In this document: in pieces, positions 18,906 to 27,900 of the stretch
Layout of the letters: each line of letters opens with the position of its first letter
Position numbering within the stretch: the first letter of the stretch is position 1
Origin: Planctomycetales bacterium 71-10
Lineage (GTDB): Bacteria > Planctomycetota > Planctomycetia > Isosphaerales > Isosphaeraceae
Length of the DNA: 64,000 nt
Direction of reading: 5' to 3'
Assembly (NCBI GenBank): GCA_001898385.1
Contig: MKTT01000058.1
Location: 77,490-141,489 of the forward strand
Made by a program: the position numbers and the translations under genes
Notes under the pieces: generated by a model
The model's database searches: none
What the model saw: only the letters and a program-made list of their open reading frames with translations
Told to the model about the DNA's origin: nothing

Positions 18906-21900
18906 TCAGCCGCGGGCGAACCGCGGCGGGGTCCGCTTGACGGCGGCGACGCCCATCCGCTGGGCCCGGGCGGCGGCCTGCTGGGCCTGGCGGGCGGCCC
19001 GGGCGGCGGCCTGCGCGGCGGCCGCGGCGGCCCGGGCGGCGGCCCGCCTGGCGGCGGGGGTCGTCGGGGCCGGGGCCGGGGCCGGGGCGGGCGCCGGCGT
19101 CGGGGCGGGCGTCGGGACCGGCGTCGGGGTCACGACCGGCGTGGTGGTCGTCGGGGTCGTCGTGGTGGTCGTCGACCCGGAGCCGGCGCCCGTGCCGGTC
19201 GTGGTGGTGGTCGTCGTCGAGGTCGTCCCGGTGGGGATGAACTCGAAGGCGCCGACGTCGCGGGGGCCGAAGCCGGGGAGCTTGAGGCCGCGGCTCGTGG
19301 GGTTGACGTTCTGGTAGTTGCCCAGGAAGTCGGTCTGCGAGGCGATCGACGCCAGGGCGTTGTTGATCGCGGCGGAGGTCTGCTGGAGCCCGAAGTTCGC
19401 GCTCAGGTAGAACTGCGCCGGGCCGTCCGAGCCGGGTCGGGGGTCGATCGGCGAGACGAACGCCGGCCAGCCGGTGAAGTTGCCGAGGTTGGAGGCGGCG
19501 TTGGTCGCGTTCGGCCCGAGCTTGGTCAGGTCGAACCCGTTGCCGACGTTGTACCCGGCCCACCAGTTGAGCGAGTCGCTCTGGCCGTTCCCCGAGAACA
19601 TGTTGTTGTTCAGGTTCAGGTGGTTCGGCGTGGCCGAGTAGATCCCCAGGCCGTTGCGGCTGGCGCTCTGGTCGTGGTTCTGCCAGAAGATGTTGTTCGC
19701 CAGGTACGCCTGGTTCGAGCCGGTGGAGGCGCTGTTCTGCGCCCACAGGCCGTAGGTGTTGTAGGCGAACGTGTTGTTGACGAGGTACGTCGTCGCGGAG
19801 GGCGGCGTGCCGCCGGCGTCGTCGATGTAGACGCCCTTGGTGTTGCCGATGAACCCGTTGTTCACCAGCGACGAGGTCCCCGTGCCGGACGACGACGTCT
19901 TGGCGTAGACGCCGACGCCCGAGTTGATGAAGTAGTTGTCCTGGACCCGCATCGTGGCGTTGTCGAGGACCAGGCCGATGGAGTTGTCGTTGGTGAACCC
20001 GAGCGCCGGGTCGCCGATGAGCGACGAGGCGATCGTGAAGCCCTGGAGCAACGTCTGGAGCGAGGCCCCGGTGGCCGGGTCGTAGTAGGCCGTGATGCCG
20101 TTGGCGTAGACGCTCACGGCGCCGCCGGAGTAGGCCGGGCGGATGATCGTCTGGAGGGCGTCGCCGCGGACGACCGCCGTGTCGGTGCTCGCCACGCCGG
20201 CCGAGACCAGGCTGACCTGGTTCCGCATCTTGACCTGCTCGGCGTAGATGCCGGGCAGGACGTACACCGTGTCGCCGAAGGAGGCGGCCGAGACGGCGTC
20301 GGCGATCGTGGCGTAGGGGTTCGCCCGGCTCCCCAGCGTCGCCGTCGGGTCGGTGGCGTAGCCGGCGCCGACGAACGTGCCGTGGGCCGTCGACGGGCTG
20401 TAGACCGCGAACACCAGGTTCAGGTCGGAGCCCAGCAGGTTGCCCGCGATGTCGCGGACGCCGTTGTCGCCCGTCCCCAGGATCGTCAGCTGGTAGAGCC
20501 CGTTGGTCAGGGCGGTCGAGGGCTTGAACGTGATCCGCTCGCGCCCCTTGCCGCCGCCGCCGCCCAGGGCCGCCGAGTCGAGCAGGGCGACCGCGATGCT
20601 CGCCGGGTCGATCGTGATCGTCGTCCCGTTCTCGAACGTCCCGTCGGCCCCGGCCTGCACGAGCTGGATCTGCGACGCCGTCAGGTGCGTCAGGTCGACG
20701 TTCTTGTTGCTGGAGAGCTGGAACGCGAACGACGACGAGGGGTTCGAGACGACCGACCCGCTGGTCGGGTTGTCGATCGTGATCGCCAGCGGCGTGCCCG
20801 CGTTGGTCGGGATCCCCGTGTCGACGACGAACGGCGTCTGGGCGTTCGCCAGGGTGTTGTCCGAGATGTTGCCGCTCTGGTCGACGATCCGGACGCGGGC
20901 GACGTAGTAGCCGCCGACCGTCCCCGGGATCGGGATCAGGTTGCCGCTCGACCCGACGTTGTACGGCGACGAGAGCAGGCCGGCCGTGGTCGGCACGTAG
21001 CCGGTCCCGGCGCCGTCCTGGCCGACCGTCACCGCGAAGCTGCCGTCGGCGTTCGTCCGGGCCGTGCCGGCGTTGGGCCGGATGAAGGCCGCGATGTTGC
21101 TGGGGGCGGTGGCGGCGCTCCAGTAAGTGGTGGTGTCGCCGTTGCCGTTCAGGGCCACGATCCCGATGTCGACGATCGCCGTCTGGCCCCCCAGCGGCAC
21201 CAGGGCCGTGTTGGGGTTGCTGATCGACCCGACGAAGGTCGGGGTCGTGACGTTCGTCACCTTGTCGCCGACGACGTTGCTGTCGCTGGCCGCCGAGAGG
21301 CCGAACGTCCCGGGGATGATCTGGGACGGGACCGTGTTGATGATGAAGCTGCTGTAGAAGTTGCCGCCCGGGTCGCCGTTGCCCGAGGGGAGCGGCTGCT
21401 GGACGCCGGTGGCCGGGTCGTTGTTGTTGGACAGGTTCTCGCCGTCCAGCGCCACGCCCTGCGGGTTGGCGAGGACCGACGAGCCGGAGCCGATCAGGAC
21501 GAACCTGTAGGCGTCGCTCGTGAGGTTGATCCCGCTGTTGGCCAGGCTGACCCGGATGAACTTGCCATTGACGTCGTAGCTGAGCAGTCCGGCCAGGCTG
21601 ATGAACGTCCCGGGGGCGTTGTTGCCGGTGCGGCCCAGCGCCTCGAGCTTCACGGTGTCGGCGTTCACCGTATTGGGGTCGATCGGGCTGCTGAAGTTGA
21701 ACTGGACGTAGTCCGGGGTCTGGTTCGAGCCGGCGGTGCCGCCGACCGAGTAGAAGTCCCGCGTGGTCACGCCCGCGGCCCCGACGTAGATCGCCGTGAC
21801 GGCCGTGACCGTCGCGGGGTGCAGGTCGACGTACTCGTAGGCGCCGATGTCGGTGAACGGGTCGGAGCCCACGCCGGTGTCCGCCGAGCCCGGGTCGTCG

Positions 21901-24900
21901 GCGCGGATGAAGCCGCGGAGGTCGCGACGGCCCAGGAACTGCCCCCGGAGCGGCGTGTAATGCAGGGAGCCCGCGACCTCCGAGGGGCCCGGGTTGACCG
22001 CCGGATCCAGGCTCGGGATCCAGAGGTCGTTGAAGCCCAGGGCGCCGGATCCGGGCAGCGTGACGATCTGCCGCGGGTCGGTGATGAACTCCAGGCCGCC
22101 GAACGTCTCCGAGGCGCCGGGCAGCTGGTTCCCGGTCAGCGTGGCCGGGTCGGTGCGGGGGCCGTAGTTGAGCCCGCTCGTCGACTGCGTGACGGTCGGG
22201 TAGATGGCGTTGCCGGCCGGGTTGGGCCCGATCTCGCTGCGGCCCGCGTCGATCGCCACCGAGCCCGGCTGGATGGCGAAGTTCCGGTTCGCCGGGTCGA
22301 CGAACTTGGGATCCCCGTACCTCGGGTTGACGTTCCCCGAGAAGTTGCCGGGGTTGGTCGAGATCACGTTCTGGCCGTTGGCGAAGAACAGGTTGTTCTG
22401 CAGCTGGCTGAACCACTGCATGCCGTCGAGCTGCACCGCGACCGTCGCCGAATTGCTGAAGATGTTGTTCATCGCCAGCGTGTAGACCTGCGAGGCGCTG
22501 TTCTGGCCGTTGTAGACCTCGGCGGTCGTGTTGACGCCGATCGGGTTGTTGTAGAAGGTGTTGTTCAGGAGGATCAACATCATCGGCGACTGGCCGCCGT
22601 CGTTGTTCCCCGTCTGGGAGTTGACCTTGATCCCCACGGGCATGTTGGAGATCGAAGTGTTGTACATGTACAGGGTCACGCCCTGGCCGGGGAAGCCCCA
22701 CCGGTTGCCCTGGCCGAGGTTGATGGCGTTGGCGCCGCTGTTGTGCACGAACACGCCGGCGTCGGCGAACGAGTCGAGGCTCGACGAGGAGATCCGCACG
22801 GCCATCCGGGCGTTGAGCTGCGTGGACGCCCCGGCGTAGCCGGTCTTGAACTCGCGGAAGGCGGGGCCCTCGATGTCCTGGGGGGCGTCCACGATGCCGC
22901 CGCCCTGGATCTCGATGCGGGTCATGTAGCGGATGTCGGCGTTGTCGATCAAGCTCCCCTGCCTCGGGTCGTTCAGATCGAACGTCGTGGCCGAGTTGCC
23001 GCCGATGTAGATGTAGCCGCCGTCGCCCGCCGCGGGCGTCGTGAGGCTCTGGCCGGCGTACTGCGTATAGGGCCCGATCGGATAGTTGTTGAGGATGGTG
23101 TTGTTGACCACGCCGCGGGCCGCGGTGCCGACGGTGGTGTCGCGGAGCGACGTGATGATGACCGGCACGCGCTGCTGGCCCGTGCTCTGGTTCCCCGGGA
23201 TGCCGAGGATCCGGATGTTGGACCAGACGCCGGGGTCGACCAGCGGGCCCGCCGTGGGATCGACCGCGTCGTCCACGCCGGCGATGAAGCCGGCGCCGCC
23301 CCACTGCGACGCCCCGGATCCGGTCGACCCGGGGCCGTCCAGGCTCCCCGCGCCGTTGACGCTGTTCTCGCTGAGCAGCTTGACGACGACCGACGCCCCG
23401 GGGCTGGCGATCCGCGTGCCGTCGGCCAGGAGGGTCCCCGGCAGGGCGGACTGGATGGTCAGCGAGACGACCGGCGGCGGCGGCGTGGTGTAGGTCGTCG
23501 CCGGGGTCGGCCGCCGGGTGTTGCCGAGGACGATCGTGCCGCGGAGGACGTATGTGATGTCGGTCAGGTCCCAGACGGCGTCGACGAACTGGTTGGCGGC
23601 GCCGCTGACGGGGGAGAGGTTCCCCTCGCGCGGCCCGATGTTGGCGTAGTTCGACGAGGCGTTCTGGAGATACGTCCGGGCGGCGACCACGGCCAGGCCG
23701 TCGATCCCGTTGCGCTGCATCACGTTGCCGCGGAGGAACGGGTGCCCCGACTCGAGCGGGCGGAGCGGATCGCCGGCCAGGAGGCCGTCGGGCTCGATCT
23801 GCATCGCCGCGTCGAAGTTGTCGTAGAAGTTGTTGTTGGTGACGTAGGCCCTCGTCCCCAGGCCGAAGGTCTGCGGCGGGTCGAAGTTCGTCTGGTTGGT
23901 GATGAACGCCAGGACCGACTGGTTGGGCGTCGTGAGGTCCGGCGTGTTCACCGAGCCGCCGCCGTAGCGGAAGGTCGCGGCGTTGATGACCGCCCGGCCC
24001 CCCGTGTGGATTCCCACGCTGCCCCACATCGCGGGCCCCAGGGTCACCGGGGTGGTGTTCCCGGTCACGTTGATCGGCGAGGGGACGAGGGTGGTCCTGG
24101 CGTCGTTGTCGTACAGCGAGGTGAACAGGGCCTGCGGGTCGTCGGCCGAGAGGGCCTTGAAGTTCGCGCTCTCCGGGCTGTAGGTCGGGTCGACGTCGTA
24201 CTTGGCGAAGTAGTCGCGGGAGCCGACGTTCAGGCTGGCCTCGGGGTTGAGGAGGGCCAGAGACGAGCCGGTCCCGAACCGCAGCATCGAGCCCGAGTCG
24301 ATGTACAGCCGGTCCGGCACCCACCGCGTGCTGCCGCCGGTGTTCAGCTGGAACTGCTGCCCCACGATGAGCTGGGCCAGGACGATCAGCGGCAGGGGCT
24401 GGAAGAAGGCGTACTTGGCGCCGGAGACGTCGCCGCTGGAGTCGAAGAGCCGGGTGGCGTCGGTCGGCTGGATGAACCCGTTGGTCTGGGCCATCAGCCA
24501 GATGCCGTTGAGGCTGTTGTTCTGGACGGTGACGCGGCGGATCAGGGGCCCGCGAGCGATCTCGTCCTCGAGGAAGGCGTCCATGTCGGCGCCGATGGCG
24601 CCCTGCGTCCCGCCCGACAGGCCCGTGTCCGTGATCCGGACGTTCGTCACCGAAGGCCGGGAGTTGTACAGCGAGATCCCGCTGTAGGTCGTGCCCGAGC
24701 TGGCGGGCACCCGGCCGCCGCCGTACCGGATGGCCGCGAAGTTGATCCGCGACATCAGCTCGTCGGCCCCGGCGAGCGCGGGCTGGGCGTCGTCGTTCGA
24801 GGTGAGGCCCACCCCCTTCAGCATGCCGTCCACGGGGAAGGTCACGTCCTCGGCCCGCGTGCCCGCCCGCTGGTTGTAGCTGCGGAAGACGATGCCGCCC

Positions 24901-27900
24901 CAGTCGCCGGCCCGGGGCGTGGTGTTGGGGTTGTTGTTGGTCGAGCCGCCGATGCTCGCGTCGTTGTAGGACGTGAAGTTCACGCCCTGGCCGGGGATCG
25001 ACGAGCCCTGGACCTGCAGCGCGGCCCCCTGGTTCTGGACGAACAGCGAGGCGTTGAGCGACTTGAGCGTCGTCCCGGGCGTGAAGACCAGGGTGGTGTT
25101 GAACGGCACCGAGGCGCTGCCGTCGTTGTAGCTCTGGGACCCGGCCGGGGCCTGGAGGACGAACGGCTGCTGGGTGATGACGCCGGTGGACGGGTTCCGC
25201 TGGGGCGTGCCCGGGATGGCGATGGTCACCACCGGCCCGGTGTAGGCCAACTGCGACGCGGCGTAGAGGACCGAGCGGTCGAACCGGCCGTTGCCGTTGC
25301 GGTCGTAGTTCGGGTTGAAGCCCGAGAGGAAGTTCGACGCGTCGTTCAGGCCGCCGTTCGGGTCGTGGAACGGATTCTCGGGCGAGGTGGCCGGGTTCCC
25401 CTCGGGGGCGAGGGTGGAGTACGGCCTCGCGAGGCTGCCGTCGGGGGTCGTCGACGAGTCGAACGGATCCTCGACGTAGTCGGGCCGGGCGTAGAGGATG
25501 TGGTCGCTCGCCGCCACGACGAAGCCCATCATGTAGGCGCCGCCGGCGGTGCCGTCGCCCGTCATGCGGCTGACCGGCGCGGGGATGGCGTAGCCCGTCG
25601 TGAGGAGCGTCTCGTAGTTGTAGATGTTCCGGTCGCCGGGGAAGACCAGCGCCGGGTTGTTGCTGAAGCCGTGGAACTGGCTGCTGACCGTGCTGGTCGG
25701 GTTGCCGAGGAACTCGCCGTCCAGCTGGTTGCCGAAGATGTCGCGGACGATCCGGTCCGACCCGCCGGAGCTGGTCGTGTCGGCGTTCGGGATGTAGGCG
25801 CGGTAGTAGTCCGGATCCGGGAGCCCGGCCGTCGAGATCATGACGATCCGCGTCCCGTACGGGTGGGCCGCGTCCGCCATCGCCCACTGGCCGGTCGACG
25901 GATCCTGGTAGAACAGGGCGGCGGCGGTCCCGGCCACCTTCGTGAAGCCGGCGCCGGAGTCGCCGAGGCCGTCCTGCCCGAGGTCGCCGAAGTTGCCGTC
26001 GGGGAGGGCGGCGGCCGAGTCGGCCGAGCGGACCAGCTCGATGAGCGTCGAGTAGTCGATGGGCGTGTCGACGCCGTTGACGCTGCGGTAGAACGGGAGC
26101 GGGTTGGAGAAGTCGAGCATGAACGCCGCCGGCGGCGCCAGGGCCCGGCTCCCGCCGACGTCGAAGTACGCCCCCGGCCCGCCGACCGAGTTGTACGTGT
26201 TCGGGTCGGCCGAGTCGGTCATCGCCATGTTGGTGATGTAGACCGGCTGCTGCTGGAGGTTGAAGTTCACGACGTAGTTCGGCAGCAGCGAGTTGCCCGC
26301 GGCGTCGACCAGCCCGGGCTGGCTCTGGCCGTTGACGGTCCGCGTGCCGTAGGCGACCAGCGTGTAGCGGCCCGCCGGCAGCCCCGACGCCAGCGACAGC
26401 TGCACCCGGCCCTTGTACGAGGCGATCGTGCCGTCGGGGTTCAGGTCCGGCGACTGCGACGTGAACCTGGCCTGGGTGATGTACTGGCTGACGTTCAGGA
26501 GTTGGCCGTTGATCTCGACGAACAGCTCGTAGTTGCCGAGGTTCTCCGCCGCGTTCGGCGTGAGCGCCGGGTAGATCACGTTGCCCGGCGTCGCCAGGTA
26601 CGGGGCCGCCTGCTTCGACGGGTCGTAGACGTCGAGGACGATCGACGGCAGGGCGGAGATCGAGCTGTTGCCGTTCGGGTCGATCAGGACCCGGTTCCCC
26701 TGCGCGTCGGTGTTGTAGGCCGCCTGGACGTAGGGGCTCGTCCGATCGACGCGGAACGCCCGGTCGAGCTGCGACGAGGCGCCCGGGAGCGGCGGCGCAT
26801 CCGACTGGCCGACGACCACCGCCCGCGCCCGCTGGAAGCCCTCGGGGAGCGAGGTCGGGGTCGTGAACGTGAAGGAGCCGTTGGCGTCGGTCACGCCCGA
26901 GACGTTGAACGAGCCGGCGAAGCCCCGGCCGTCGGAGCCGACGCTCAGGCTGAAGCCGCCGCCGTTGAGCGAGTTGAACTGGACGTAGTACGCCAGGTTC
27001 GAGACCGTCCCCGGGAACGTGTTGTAGACCTGGCCGATGAACTGCGGCGTGGTGTTCCGGGTGTTCGAATCGCCGCCGATCCCGGTGTCGTTCGTCGACG
27101 ACGAGTCGAGGGCGAACGCCGTGATGACCGGGGCCTTGACCTGGAGGAGGCCGAGGTCCTGGAAGAAGTTGCCGCCGTTCGTCCCGTTGCCCGAGGGGAA
27201 CGAGCCGCTGAACTCGCCGTCCAGCTGGTTGCCGACCGCGTCCTTGACGCCGGTCGCCCCGCTCATCACGATGATCGCGTAGCTGTCCGACGGCAGGGCC
27301 GTCTGGGGCATCGCCGAGAAGTCTAGCGTGGCGGTGTTGTTGGTCGGGTTGTAGCTGATCGTCACCCGCGGGTCGAGCGACAGGTTCACCACCCCGGGCG
27401 AGTTCCACGTCGCCGCGCCGTTCTTGCGCGCCACGATGATGTTGTTCTTCGTGATCGTGGCCGCGTTCATCGGCTCGTTGAACTGGACCGTGACCAGGCG
27501 GCCCAGCGTGCTGGTGGAGGCCACCCGCGGCCCGGCCGTGTCGGCGAGCCGGAACGAGATCAGGCCCGACTGCTGCAGCACCTTGCCGTCGGTCGAGGTG
27601 ATCGGGCCGGCGATGACGTACTGATAGAGCCCGTTGGCCGTCGAGGTGACGTTCGGGTTGTACGAGAACGAGAACGGGAACCGGACGACGGTCGGGCTGG
27701 TCGGGTCGTCGACGGCGATCGGCTGGCCGACCGTGACCGTGACGCCGGCCGGCAGCCCCGGGAACTGGAGGTTGCCGGAGACCACGCTGGAGAATCGGAC
27801 CGGCTTGCTGAACGTCACGTCGATGTACTGCGGCGCCGTCGTCAGGATCTGGTTGGCCGGCGTTGACGACGCGACCGTCAGGACGTCGACCGCCGAGATC

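Noticed and set aside
19620-27326. Plus-strand open frame of about 2,570 codons opposite the giant gene
   Set aside because: It is a shadow of the giant gene. It has low-complexity Val/Arg/Gly/Asp content with no motifs, while the minus-strand frame shows clear peptidase and repeat domains.
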